A stretch of DNA of 22,307 nt from CAYQZD01 sp964421875 (GCA_964421875.1 CAYQZD010000063.1:1-22307), one strand, 5' to 3'. Counted from the first letter of the stretch, positions 13,956 through 21,960 are shown. Made by a program: numbers and translations. The notes: generated from the letters alone by a model not told the origin.

Positions 13956-15044
13956 TTAATGCTGGTAATTCTCCGGGGGAATTGCATCGGATTCGGCGGA
14001 ATTTATCGCCCCGCCGGGAGTTTTACTATATCCACCCTTATTTCCCTTAAGACTGCGGTATATCATCACTCCCGCGCCGGTGATGGTGGTGGTAATATAT
14101 GTCAGCGCGTGGGAGACCAGTCCGAAAGCCGCCGCGGTTTCCCAATCCACGCCGAATAGCGCCAGCGCCACCACAAAGGCGAAATGCGCCACTCCAATCT
14201 GCCCCGGCGAGGAGGGGAGGGTGGAGGCGAAATTCAGGACTATCAGTGTGACCACCGCAGCGTAAAAGGGCAGTTCCAGCCTGAAAGCCAGGAAGCGGAG
14301 GTAAATCACAACGATGGTCATAAACCAGATGAAGACCGAGATTGCGGTGATGAATACGACCAGACGCCGTTTACCCAGCGCTGCCATTCCGTTGGTGAAG
14401 GAAGTTATCAGGTCGGCGATTCTATCGCTGACTCGGTCCGGGGCGCGCCTGAGAATACGCTTTATCCGGTTCAGGGTGAATTCCCGCTTCGCTAACGCCA
14501 GGTAGGCGATAGCGAGGAATAACACCGCCGCCGCCGAGGATAATATCAGGACAACTTTGGCGCTTTGCGGCAGGGAAACAGCCATTAGAACCACCGGAAC
14601 ATAAGCCGCCATCCCCAGTAAATCGAAGCCCCGTTCCACCACTATGCTGGCCAGGGCGGAGTTACGGCTTATCTCCTCCCGCTTGCCCATTATGAGGCTG
14701 CGACCCAGTTCGCCGGCTCTGAAGGGCAGTACGTTGTTGAACAGGTAGCCGATCATCAAGTGGGAGAACATCGATTTCAAAGGTATGTCCTTCACGGGGC
14801 GGACGATTATTTTCCAGCGGAAAGCCCGAATCCAGAGGTTGCCGAAGGATACCGCAACCGACAGTATCAAGTATCCCGGCAGGACAGCGCCAATGATTAT
14901 CAACAGACGCGAACACTCCACCTTTCTGAAGGCTAGGTAGAGGAAGACTATACTCATCGCCAATCCCAGCGCCGCTTTTATCCTGCCGCGGAGGGGGGAT
15001 ACGGGATTGATGTCGGATTGTATGTTATTAGAATGAACATTCAT
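13956..15044 (-). CDS. UPF0104 / LPG-synthase-TM-like flippase-type membrane protein
   Basis: Integral membrane protein of about 362 residues with roughly eight hydrophobic segments. It belongs to the family that includes the membrane part of lysylphosphatidylglycerol synthase and AglD-like proteins. Markers are the F-N-N-V-L-P-F-R-A-G-E-L-G-R block, the E-R-G-F-D-L-L-G-M motif and L-P-S-S-P-G-Q-I-G-V-A-H near the C-terminal third. Such proteins are linked to lipid or lipid-linked glycan translocation and to glycan assembly. The frame stays open upstream to an ATG at 15128 and a TTG at 15137. The family-like part starts only about 18 residues after the ATG at 15044, so I choose that start; no strong ribosome site supports any of them. 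It follows the GT39-like gene, with a GCGGGG-loop hairpin between them, and may act with it and the UbiA-family enzyme. Confidence 0.82.
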   Translation of the reverse strand: MNVHSNNIQSDINPVSPLRGRIKAALGLAMSIVFLYLAFRKVECSRLLIIIGAVLPGYLILSVAVSFGNLWIRAFRWKIIVRPVKDIPLKSMFSHLMIGYLFNNVLPFRAGELGRSLIMGKREEISRNSALASIVVERGFDLLGMAAYVPVVLMAVSLPQSAKVVLILSSAAAVLFLAIAYLALAKREFTLNRIKRILRRAPDRVSDRIADLITSFTNGMAALGKRRLVVFITAISVFIWFMTIVVIYLRFLAFRLELPFYAAVVTLIVLNFASTLPSSPGQIGVAHFAFVVALALFGVDWETAAAFGLVSHALTYITTTITGAGVMIYRSLKGNKGGYSKTPGGAINSAESDAIPPENYQH

Positions 15045-15149
15045 TTCAGTAAAATATATAGCTACTCTTGAAGGGCGTATTTCTCTAACTATGAATACGT
15101 ACTGTCGATTCTCCACATTCGCCAGCATATTCAACAATAATTATTATTT

Positions 15150-15175
15150 GCTGCCAGGTGCGGGGACCCGGCAGC
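15150..15175. repeat. GCGGGG-loop hairpin, copy 3
   Basis: Arms GCTGCCAGGT (15150-15159) and ACCCGGCAGC (15166-15175) around GCGGGG, one mismatch. It lies in the gap between the GT39-like and UPF0104 genes. Confidence 0.85.
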
Positions 15176-15244
15176 ACGGCAAGTGACGCTTCAGCGGGCG
15201 GAACGGGCCTCCGCTTCAGTATTCAAAAACCGCTGCTCTTGCGC

Positions 15245-16999
15245 TCAATTCCCGTATAAATCCCGGTATTTAGCGCCGGGGTATTTCACTCCGGGAGTGT
15301 AGCGGTCGGTGCGGTGTAGAATAAGGACACTACCCTCGCCGGGGGGGAGGACCCGTTCATAGGGATAGCGGCCGATTTCCCGGTAGCCCGGAATTTGCCC
15401 GAAAGCGACCACATACTCATCGTCCACCACCCACCATTGACTCTTCAGCGCCCGGTTCCGGACATAGTCCTCCCGGTAGCAGTGCCAGCCGTTGAATTCG
15501 AAGCCGCCGTCAATGCGGTCGGGAGTTATCTTCATTTCCACCGTGATATATTCCAGCGCTTCCCAGCGGGCGCGGTTCCAGGAGAAATAGTCGCGCACAG
15601 CCGCGACGGTGAACATAGTATAAAGCGTCATCACCGCCGCGCCCGAGAATAAGGCGGGACGGGTCGCCACCGAAAGGTTTCTCCCGGCGGTCATTACTAT
15701 CAACAGCAGCGCCAGCGGGATGAAAAACAGGATGTAGCGGTCGAAGAACTGCATCTGGATAGCGATGGGGACGAAGTATAAGAAGGAAGCGGCGGCTATC
15801 AAGATTGTCAGCCAGTTTTCCCCCCAGCGGCGGGGCGTTTTGAAGCCTTTAAGTAGCTTTGCCAGCGCGGATAGCAGTATCTTCAGTAAAAGCGCCGCTC
15901 CGGCGGCGCCGACCGCGGAAAGTATCAGCCTCCCGACCCATCCCAATCCCGGCAGGTTATCGAGATTCATTTCATAAACATCCCTCAGAACGGGAGGCCC
16001 CAGCCCGATGTCCCAGAGCAGGTTCTTCGTTAGTGGCATCAAGCGCCCCTTGACCAGCAGCGCCGCCATAATGAGGATAAAGCATAGCGCCCATATCGAG
16101 GCGGTGATACGCCGGGAGCGGGGCTGCGCCTCGCGCCAGTATTTAACCGCATAGGGCAGAGTAAAGGGCAGCGCGAACAGCCCTAAGTATATCAGAACAT
16201 ACAGAGTGGTGTTGGCGAGGAAAACCGGGAGGAAATACCCTCCGGCGGTGCGGGAGTGACTGCCGGTGGCGGCGAACAAATCCGTCGCTCCGAACAGGGG
16301 AGGGTATATCAGCTCATACAATATCAACGCCGCCGCCGCGATAACGCCGGGGATGAAAGCGATAGGCAGGGCGCGTTTAAGCGAGCGCCTCTCGGATAAA
16401 GCCTTGACCAGATAGGCGAAGCAGAACGCGGCGGGAAGCGCCGCCGCCATCTGGCGCACTAATACCGCCGCCGCTCCGAACAGGCTGCCGATGATTATCC
16501 CACTCCAGCTTTCCCGCCGGACGCCCCGTATTAGGAATAACAGAGACAAAATCACTAAAGTCAGGAAAGGGATATCGCTCATAAACGAGGTTGACAGCAG
16601 AAGATAATAGGGACTGGTCATAAGGACGCCGGTTCCGAAAGTTGCGGTGAAGCGGTCCGCCTTCAATTCCCGGAGCAGCGCATAAAAAGTGAACAACCCT
16701 ATCAGCCCCATCGTTATGGTCGATATCCGCAGCGCCAGGTGGGAAAAGCCAAAGGGGAGCGCGAACAGCGCGCCCCAATATACCTGGAAGACGAGGGTCA
16801 TAAAGGGCCATTGAGAGAATTCCAGTGTTCCCTTCTCAATTAAGTGATACACCGGCCAACTGAAGGACCAGTCGTCGTTCAGAGGAAATTCACCCACCGG
16901 TTTGACCAAGACCACCATCACAATCCAGACCAGGGCGATTAGCGAGAGGTGGATTATGGTTTCGCGTCCGGAGCCCGTATCAGAGCTGGAGGATATCAT
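15245..16999 (-). CDS. GT39/PMT-like polytopic glycosyltransferase
   Basis: 584 residues with about twelve hydrophobic segments. After the first (about 15-32) comes E-F-P-L-N-D-D-W-S-F with D42-D43 in the first periplasmic loop. This position and context match the catalytic acidic motif of GT-C, polyprenyl-phosphate-sugar-dependent transferases. S-F-M-S-D-I-P-F in a later loop (near 127-134) is another family-like feature. The C-terminal domain of about 120 residues, rich in W, Y and charged residues, is probably periplasmic. Acceptor and sugar are unknown. The ATG at 16999 has GGAG about 7 nt upstream. Only 69 bp separate it from the UbiA-family gene, so the two are probably in one transcript. 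Confidence 0.82.
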   Translation of the reverse strand: MISSSSDTGSGRETIIHLSLIALVWIVMVVLVKPVGEFPLNDDWSFSWPVYHLIEKGTLEFSQWPFMTLVFQVYWGALFALPFGFSHLALRISTITMGLIGLFTFYALLRELKADRFTATFGTGVLMTSPYYLLLSTSFMSDIPFLTLVILSLLFLIRGVRRESWSGIIIGSLFGAAAVLVRQMAAALPAAFCFAYLVKALSERRSLKRALPIAFIPGVIAAAALILYELIYPPLFGATDLFAATGSHSRTAGGYFLPVFLANTTLYVLIYLGLFALPFTLPYAVKYWREAQPRSRRITASIWALCFILIMAALLVKGRLMPLTKNLLWDIGLGPPVLRDVYEMNLDNLPGLGWVGRLILSAVGAAGAALLLKILLSALAKLLKGFKTPRRWGENWLTILIAAASFLYFVPIAIQMQFFDRYILFFIPLALLLIVMTAGRNLSVATRPALFSGAAVMTLYTMFTVAAVRDYFSWNRARWEALEYITVEMKITPDRIDGGFEFNGWHCYREDYVRNRALKSQWWVVDDEYVVAFGQIPGYREIGRYPYERVLPPGEGSVLILHRTDRYTPGVKYPGAKYRDLYGN

Positions 17000-17041
17000 T
17001 TATTCTCCGATTATTGGCTGCCGCTGATTGTTCAGGGTGGC

Positions 17042-17055
17042 GCGGTTCAAACCGC
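17042..17055. repeat. GCGGTT/AACCGC hairpin
   Basis: Perfect 6-bp stem with CA loop between the UbiA-family and GT39-like genes. It resembles the CTAC-tailed family but lacks the tail. Confidence 0.55.
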
Positions 17056-17068
17056 TCTCACCCCGATA

Positions 17069-18025
17069 CTATCTATGCAATCCGAATTGACTGGGCGCAA
17101 AGGTCTTATAGAGCAGTGGAATGTCGACAAACAGCGCCAGGAAGAAGACTGAAGTAGCGGCGGACACAGCCGCCATCAGCGCCGGTTCGCGGTAGAGCTT
17201 TTCCGGGCGTTGAGCGGCGCTGTGCTCCTTGAAACCGAGGTTGAGGTAGAGCGCCATCACCAGCGAGATGAAGGGGAAGGAAACGATCAATTCCAGCCGG
17301 TAACGGATGATGAACGCTCCCATAAACAGCATCGCCAGCGAAGCGTAGAACATTATCGACACCAGCAGGTTCTGCTCATTGTAATAACCGAATGACCGCC
17401 TGTACTTGCGAGCCAATTCGGGGTCGGCGATTTCCCGGTATTCGGCGTAACGCTTAATCGCCATAAAATACGCTCCAATCATCCAGTAACTGACCAAGAG
17501 GGAGGTGATGGGAACCACCCCCACATCGGCGATATACCAGCCGGCGAGCATCCTGATGGGATTGTTCACCGACTCCGACAGCACATCCAGGTAAGGGCGC
17601 TCTTTAGTCCGGAAAGGGCGGATATTGTAGAGACACCCTTGAACCCAGAACAGCGCCATAGTAAAGACGAAGCCTGGGGAGATGGTGAAAGCCAGCCCCA
17701 CTCCCGCTGCAAGCAGAAGAATCCACTGCAGGTATCCCAGGGGGATGTTGACCCTGCCGGAGGGGACGGGGCGGGTGTTTTTCAGGGGGTGGAGGCGGTC
17801 GTAAGGGGCGTCTAAGATTTCGTTGATGGTATAATTGGCGGAGGCGATGAAGCCGGTGGCTAAAAGACCGATGATGGTTCGATAAAGTAGGCTGATGTCG
17901 ATATGAGCGGGATCCACGGAAAGCGCCACCACGATTCCGGGGAAGACGAAGACGTTCTTAAACCAGTGGTCGAAACGCGCTATCTGAATATGTCCTTTGA
18001 GGGTGGGACGGGGATTAGGGGACAT
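17069..18025 (-). CDS. UbiA-family prenyltransferase, decaprenyl-phosphate phosphoribosyltransferase-like
   Basis: 318 residues with about eight or nine membrane helices. The N-terminal A-R-F-D-H-W-F-K-N-V-F-V-F-P-G block and N68-E-I-L-D72-A-P-Y-D76 are typical of the UbiA subgroup that contains decaprenyl-phosphate phosphoribosyltransferases. The latter is the Mg-prenyl-diphosphate motif, followed by R-L-H-P-L-K-N-T-R-P-V-P-S-G. The second acidic region reads Y-L-D147-V-L-S-E151-S-V-N-N-P-I-R-M-L-A-G, which is less like the usual second motif, so phosphoribosyl transfer is a suggestion only. If right, the product would be a polyprenyl-phospho-sugar precursor usable by the GT-C enzyme downstream. 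The ATG at 18025 has a strong GGAGG (18030-18034), and a promoter-like pair lies 45-75 nt upstream. Confidence 0.82.
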   Translation of the reverse strand: MSPNPRPTLKGHIQIARFDHWFKNVFVFPGIVVALSVDPAHIDISLLYRTIIGLLATGFIASANYTINEILDAPYDRLHPLKNTRPVPSGRVNIPLGYLQWILLLAAGVGLAFTISPGFVFTMALFWVQGCLYNIRPFRTKERPYLDVLSESVNNPIRMLAGWYIADVGVVPITSLLVSYWMIGAYFMAIKRYAEYREIADPELARKYRRSFGYYNEQNLLVSIMFYASLAMLFMGAFIIRYRLELIVSFPFISLVMALYLNLGFKEHSAAQRPEKLYREPALMAAVSAATSVFFLALFVDIPLLYKTFAPSQFGLHR

Positions 18026-18070
18026 TCAGCCTCCGGGTTGGGTTATCTCTTCTTGTGGAGAAATTTCCTA

Positions 18071-18099
18071 AGAATAGCTTATTTTTTGGAAAATATCAA
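18071..18099 (-). promoter_or_regulatory. Putative sigma-70-type promoter of the UbiA/GT39/UPF0104 block
   Basis: On the minus strand, TTGATA (18094-18099), a 17-nt spacer that is A-rich, and TATTCT (18071-18076). Start of transcription would be near 18064, giving a leader of about 40 nt with the GGAGG site. Supported only by consensus match and good position. Confidence 0.4.
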
Positions 18100-18151
18100 G
18101 TAAAAAGGGGATGCTGAGGAAGGTATAATCGATATAACGGGAAAATAACAT

Positions 18152-18179
18152 TGCAACAGGGTGCGGAGACCCTGTTGCA
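18152..18179. repeat. GCGGGG-loop hairpin, copy 4 (loop GCGGAG)
   Basis: Arms TGCAACAGGGT (18152-18162) and ACCCTGTTGCA (18169-18179) pair perfectly over 11 bp; the loop is GCGGAG. Compared with copy 1, three paired positions have changed on both sides. Confidence 0.9.
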
Positions 18180-18189
18180 CATTCCATCG

Positions 18190-18217
18190 TGTCGCAGAAT
18201 CCCCGCACTCTGCGACA
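18190..18217. repeat. GCGGGG-loop hairpin, copy 5 (reversed)
   Basis: Arms TGTCGCAGAAT (18190-18200) and ACTCTGCGACA (18207-18217) with one mismatch. The loop reads CCCCGC, i.e. GCGGGG on the minus strand, so this copy is inverted relative to its neighbours. Confidence 0.88.
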
Positions 18218-18234
18218 TAGAGACAGTAAGGAAG

Positions 18235-18261
18235 GCTGCAGACTGCAGGGGAGTCTGCAGC
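18235..18261. repeat. GCGGGG-loop-like hairpin, copy 6 (loop GCAGGGG)
   Basis: Arms GCTGCAGACT (18235-18244) and AGTCTGCAGC (18252-18261) pair perfectly over 10 bp. The loop GCAGGGG is one base longer than in the other copies. Confidence 0.85.
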
Positions 18262-18346
18262 ACAATTGCGGGGATGACAGGGGCGGTTCAGCGTCCTCAG
18301 CGAAAATCATAGAATATCAGCGATTCAAAGATACCCGGATTCCGCC

Positions 18347-21300
18347 CTATTGCTTCCGCTCACTGTAGAGGGCGCGGAAGTATTCCCGTATCAGGCGCTG
18401 GTAGTCTGGGGAGTAGCCCTCCTTCATCGCGCGGAGGATGTCGCGGCGGAGCATATCCTCCAGCTCGTCCGGGGGGATATCTCCGGGGGAGCGGCGGGTG
18501 AAATCTTCTCCGGCGCGGGAGCGGCGTTCCTTGGACACGCGCTGCGTGCGCACCGATTTTTGGGCGTCGAGCAGGCGGGACAATATCCGCTCCTGCAGTT
18601 TCAGGGTGCGTTCGCCGATGTTGCGGTCTTCCAGGCTGTCGGCGGACTGTCCCATTTCGTCCGCTAAATTCCCTAAGTCGCCCATCACGCTGCCGAGCTG
18701 CTGAGCCTGGCGCGCCAGTTCTCTCATCGCCTGTTCCAGAGCGCGCTGCTGCGCCGCCAGAGAGCCTACTGCGCCCGGCACCGGCATAGGCGCCCCGCCC
18801 TGACCCGGTTTCGGCATCGCCATAGACTGGGACTGGCGGTTGATGTTCGACTGGCCGTCTGCCATTTGCTTGAGCTTCTCCATCATTTCCTCGAAGCCGG
18901 TGGAGCTTCCCGACCCCTTCATCTTATCCATCGCCTCCAGCACCTTGACCGCGGCGCGGTTCATCGATTCCATCGCGCGGGACTGCTGAGGGGTGACCTG
19001 GCGGGGATTGCGTGCGGTGTAATTATCCAGGGCGGAACGCATCATCTCCGCAGCCCGCCCCAATTCCTGACCGATGTCGGGAGTGACGAAGTAGGTTTTC
19101 CGGGAGAGCTTGAAAAGGCGGTCGGTTACGCTTTCCAGCCCTTCGGACACGCCGGACTGGAATTCCGCCCCTTCCCGGAATCCGGGGCTCCTCACCGACA
19201 TCCGCCTGCTCTGCTCCATCAGCGTCTCCTGCTGGAAGGAGAGGGTTACCAGGTCCCGGACCGCTTCAGCCATCTCCCGCGCGATGGACTCCTTGCGCCG
19301 TTCCGTCATCCCACTCTTGGACTGGGAAAGCCCGCTGGAGAGCTGCGACAGCGTCTGGCTGATGCTTTGTCCCTGGGATTGCGCCTGAGACATTTGACCG
19401 TTCAGCATCTTCCCCGACATCTGCTCCATCTCGCCGGGAAGGGGTTCCGCCAGATCGCTCAATTCACCCATTTCCGCGGCTAAAGTGTCGTCCATTTCGG
19501 CTGCGAGTTGGGCGGTTTCGGACATTTGCTCCAGAAAGTCCTCCATATCCTGCTTAAGCATCTGTTCATTGCGGACTTCCTCCGCCGCTTCCTCCGGGGA
19601 TTTTTTGGTTAGTTCTTCGGCGATGTCCGCCTGGCGCTCCGCCATCTCCGCGGCGCGTTCCGCCAATTCCTCTAATTTCCGCTCCAACTTTAGCTGTTTG
19701 AATATTTCCAGCGTCTTTTCCACCTGTTCCAGCATCTTCTCCTGCGACATCTGGAACATCTCCGCCGCCTGCCGCAGCATTTCCGGGTCGGCTTGTTCCA
19801 TCGCCTGAGATAAGCGCTCCATCGCTTTTTGCAGTTCGGGGTCGGCGATTTCCGACATCAGGCGCTGCAGTTCGCTGTATTTCTGCATCAACTCCATCGA
19901 GAGCAGGGAACTCTCCTCCGCTCGTTCCATAATTTCTTCCAGCGATTCTCTGGCTTCCTCCAGCTTTTTCAGGATTTCTTCCTGGGATTTGACCTGCTCC
20001 TCCAATTCGCGCTTGCGGCTCCAATCCAGTTCGCCTTTGCGGCGGATTTGGTCGATAGCTTCTTCAACCGCTTTCTGAATCTGGCGGCTCTCCTCCAGCG
20101 CCTTTTCCAATTTTTCCACGCCTTTGGATTCAGCCTGCTCCATCGCTTCATACATTTCCGCCATAGAGGGGAGGCGGAGGATATAGGTTCTGCTGCGCGC
20201 CGTTTTAGGTCCGTTCACCGCGTCGTTGTCGGCGGCTTGAGCGTAATATTCCACAATATCGCCGGGGATAAGCCCCAGCTCCCCCAGATTCCACAGCTTC
20301 TCCCCCCGATGAATCCCGTCCGGGTCGCGGCGGAAGCGAAATGTCATCCGCTGGAATTCCGCGGCGGAATCCGCTGCGAAGGACGAGGTCCGGCGGTAAA
20401 ATAGTTTCATCCAGACGAAGCCAAAGTCGTCCTCGCCCTCGACAGTGAGCTTCAAAGCCCCCGCCGTCCCATAAAGTTCCAAGTCCTCCCCCGGCTGGAC
20501 GATGTCCACCATCGGCGGCAAATCGGGCAATATGTCGGCGTGATACTCGATGGGGTAGCGGTTCATCAGCCCTTCCCGATCCACCAGCCTGACGGTGTAG
20601 GCGCCGCCGCGCGTCAGACGCATCGACCCGGAAGCCTCGGAGCCAGCCGATCGAAGGCGGATAGTGTCAAGCCTGCCGCCCGCGCCGCTCCAGGCAATGT
20701 AAGCTGCGGACAACTCCCCCCGCGCCTCTACAGCGAACTCAACCTCCGTTCCCGGCAGGGCGAGGATATCACCCAGGTTGTCCTCCAGACTCAGCGGGGG
20801 CAGCTTGGAATACGCGGGTGGGATGAGTTTCACCCGCATTCTTCGCACTATCGGGGGTCGTTTGACTTCGATGCGGTGGAAGGCACTCTTTACCCGCCCT
20901 GAGGAAGCGTAATAGCGGAACGAGGCGGAAAGCCCCGGTATGTTCAAGGTGTAGAGGGAGTCGCGTCCCATCGGAATCAGGCGGAGTTCTTCGCCGCTGT
21001 CGGGCGCGCCTGCAGCTATAATGTGGAAGGCGACTTCGCGGGGGTGTGCGCCCTGGGTTGAAGCTTTCAGCTTGATAGTGTCGCCTTCGACTGCAGTAAC
21101 ATCGCCCGGTTCCAGCGTTATGATGAAGGGCAGAGGGCGCTGGAATTGGGTGAAAGGACGCGCCGCGCGGTAGAAACCGCTTCGAATCTGAGGTATGAAC
21201 AGGATAAGCGTCAAAACCGCCGCCGCTAAAGCGCGCCTCAAACCCTGCGTCAGAGGTCTTCGGCTCACCGCGGTGCGGGGGTCGAATCCTTCGAGGAAGT

Positions 21301-21730
21301 CCGGCGCGGCTTCGCGGAGGGCTTCCTCTTTCAGCGGGGCGGAATATCCCTCGCGGCTGGGTCCGGGGTCGCTCATCAACTGCACCGCGTTCCTCAGGCG
21401 GTCGCGGATGTCCGGCGAAACCGCTCCCACCCAGCTTGCGATTACCGCATCCTCCGGCTCGTCCTTGCGTCTGAAAAGGCTAAATAAAGCGTAAACAGCC
21501 TTAAGAGCGAACCACCCCCCGCCACCCGCCGCCGCTAAAATCAACAGCACGCGGTATCCCGCAGGAATCCAAAATGCGGTCTCCGCTAAAGCCGCCGCTA
21601 TCGACCCCAGCAGGAAAGCCGCCAGACCGTTCAAAGCGGCGCTTGAAGCGCGGAGCAGCTTCCAGCGGCTCCTGATGGCATCGAGACGGGCAGTTACCGC
21701 GTTTAATATGTCTGAGTCATAATGAGTCAT
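18347..21730 (-). CDS. Giant DUF4175-like membrane and coiled-coil protein
   Basis: 1127 residues. The N-terminus has two membrane helices (about 34-50 and 58-82), a soluble stretch with the P-D-I-R-D-R-L-R-N-A-V-Q-L motif (106-118), and a third helix (about 166-181). Residues about 200-520 look like several beta-sandwich domains in the periplasm. From about 525 to 770 the chain is a very E/K/Q/M-rich coiled coil (M-E-Q-A-E, L-E-E-L-A-E-R-A-A-E-M-A-E-R). A Gln/Ser/Met-rich linker follows (770-805), then more helices to the end. This layout matches DUF4175-family proteins, which often sit near MoxR/Bat-type genes; no such genes are in view. Function is unknown, and a scaffold role in the envelope is plausible. 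No Shine-Dalgarno sequence precedes the ATG. The 5' end reads ATGACTCATTATGACTCA, a direct repeat. Both flanks are repeat DNA. Confidence 0.8.
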   Translation of the reverse strand: MTHYDSDILNAVTARLDAIRSRWKLLRASSAALNGLAAFLLGSIAAALAETAFWIPAGYRVLLILAAAGGGGWFALKAVYALFSLFRRKDEPEDAVIASWVGAVSPDIRDRLRNAVQLMSDPGPSREGYSAPLKEEALREAAPDFLEGFDPRTAVSRRPLTQGLRRALAAAVLTLILFIPQIRSGFYRAARPFTQFQRPLPFIITLEPGDVTAVEGDTIKLKASTQGAHPREVAFHIIAAGAPDSGEELRLIPMGRDSLYTLNIPGLSASFRYYASSGRVKSAFHRIEVKRPPIVRRMRVKLIPPAYSKLPPLSLEDNLGDILALPGTEVEFAVEARGELSAAYIAWSGAGGRLDTIRLRSAGSEASGSMRLTRGGAYTVRLVDREGLMNRYPIEYHADILPDLPPMVDIVQPGEDLELYGTAGALKLTVEGEDDFGFVWMKLFYRRTSSFAADSAAEFQRMTFRFRRDPDGIHRGEKLWNLGELGLIPGDIVEYYAQAADNDAVNGPKTARSRTYILRLPSMAEMYEAMEQAESKGVEKLEKALEESRQIQKAVEEAIDQIRRKGELDWSRKRELEEQVKSQEEILKKLEEARESLEEIMERAEESSLLSMELMQKYSELQRLMSEIADPELQKAMERLSQAMEQADPEMLRQAAEMFQMSQEKMLEQVEKTLEIFKQLKLERKLEELAERAAEMAERQADIAEELTKKSPEEAAEEVRNEQMLKQDMEDFLEQMSETAQLAAEMDDTLAAEMGELSDLAEPLPGEMEQMSGKMLNGQMSQAQSQGQSISQTLSQLSSGLSQSKSGMTERRKESIAREMAEAVRDLVTLSFQQETLMEQSRRMSVRSPGFREGAEFQSGVSEGLESVTDRLFKLSRKTYFVTPDIGQELGRAAEMMRSALDNYTARNPRQVTPQQSRAMESMNRAAVKVLEAMDKMKGSGSSTGFEEMMEKLKQMADGQSNINRQSQSMAMPKPGQGGAPMPVPGAVGSLAAQQRALEQAMRELARQAQQLGSVMGDLGNLADEMGQSADSLEDRNIGERTLKLQERILSRLLDAQKSVRTQRVSKERRSRAGEDFTRRSPGDIPPDELEDMLRRDILRAMKEGYSPDYQRLIREYFRALYSERKQ

Positions 21731-21791
21731 ATATTAATGAAGTTCGTATGTTGGCAAGCTCCGTGCGGGGAGCCGCCCGATTTCTCTGAAT

Positions 21792-21830
21792 CGCAGATGA
21801 ACATTGATGAACGCAGATGGCGCAGATAAA
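21792..21830. repeat. 9/10-nt array (CGCAGATGAA family)
   Basis: Units CGCAGATGAA, CATTGATGAA, CGCAGATGG and CGCAGATAAA. Confidence 0.85.
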
Positions 21831-21837
21831 TCAGTAG

Positions 21838-21858
21838 GTCGGCTTATTCAAAGCCGAC
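21838..21858. repeat. GTCGGCTT/AAGCCGAC hairpin
   Basis: Perfect 8-bp stem around ATTCA, preceded by TAG. It directly abuts the first unit of the composite repeat at 21859. Confidence 0.85.
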
Positions 21859-21920
21859 ATTAGTGTCAATTCGTGTTCATTCGTGGTTCCAAAAGATGGC
21901 GGAATAAGATTCCGCCCTGC
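21859..21920. repeat. Composite repeat (10-nt array + GGCGGAAT hairpin), copy 2
   Basis: Units ATTAGTGTCA, ATTCGTGTTC and ATTCGTGGTT (21859-21888), a 9-nt spacer, then GGCGGAAT-AAG-ATTCCGCC (21898-21916) and CTGC. It matches the element at 8514-8576 module by module. Confidence 0.88.
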
Positions 21921-21951
21921 ATAGCCTTGATAGCCTTAATAGCCTGTGAAT
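21921..21951. repeat. 9-nt array ATAGCCTTA with GAAT tail, copy 2
   Basis: Units ATAGCCTTG, ATAGCCTTA and ATAGCCTGT, then GAAT. Confidence 0.88.
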
Positions 21952-21960
21952 TTTCTTCAC

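Larger units (their letters stand above)
18026..18346. other. Intergenic region with three adjacent GCGGGG-loop hairpins
   Basis: About 320 bp without a gene. It contains the putative promoter of the UbiA-family operon (18071-18099) and then three hairpins of one family in 110 bp (18152, 18190, 18235). The end facing the DUF4175 gene has a half-copy of the ATTCCGCCCTA tail (about 18339). An 80-codon minus-strand frame (18068-18310) is repeat-derived and not called. Confidence 0.75.

Noticed and set aside
15045..15137. N-terminal extension of the UPF0104 protein to the TTG at 15137 or ATG at 15128
   Set aside because: The extra 28-31 residues do not look like the family, and no ribosome site supports those starts better than the ATG at 15044; kept as an alternative only.
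18068..18310. 80-codon minus-strand frame across three hairpins
   Set aside because: Its middle is the hairpin arms, it covers the putative UbiA promoter and it shows no family resemblance.
18350..21494. Long plus-strand frames opposite the DUF4175 gene
   Set aside because: They are antisense shadows caused by GC-rich third positions; the minus-strand frame has coherent helices, domains and coiled coil.
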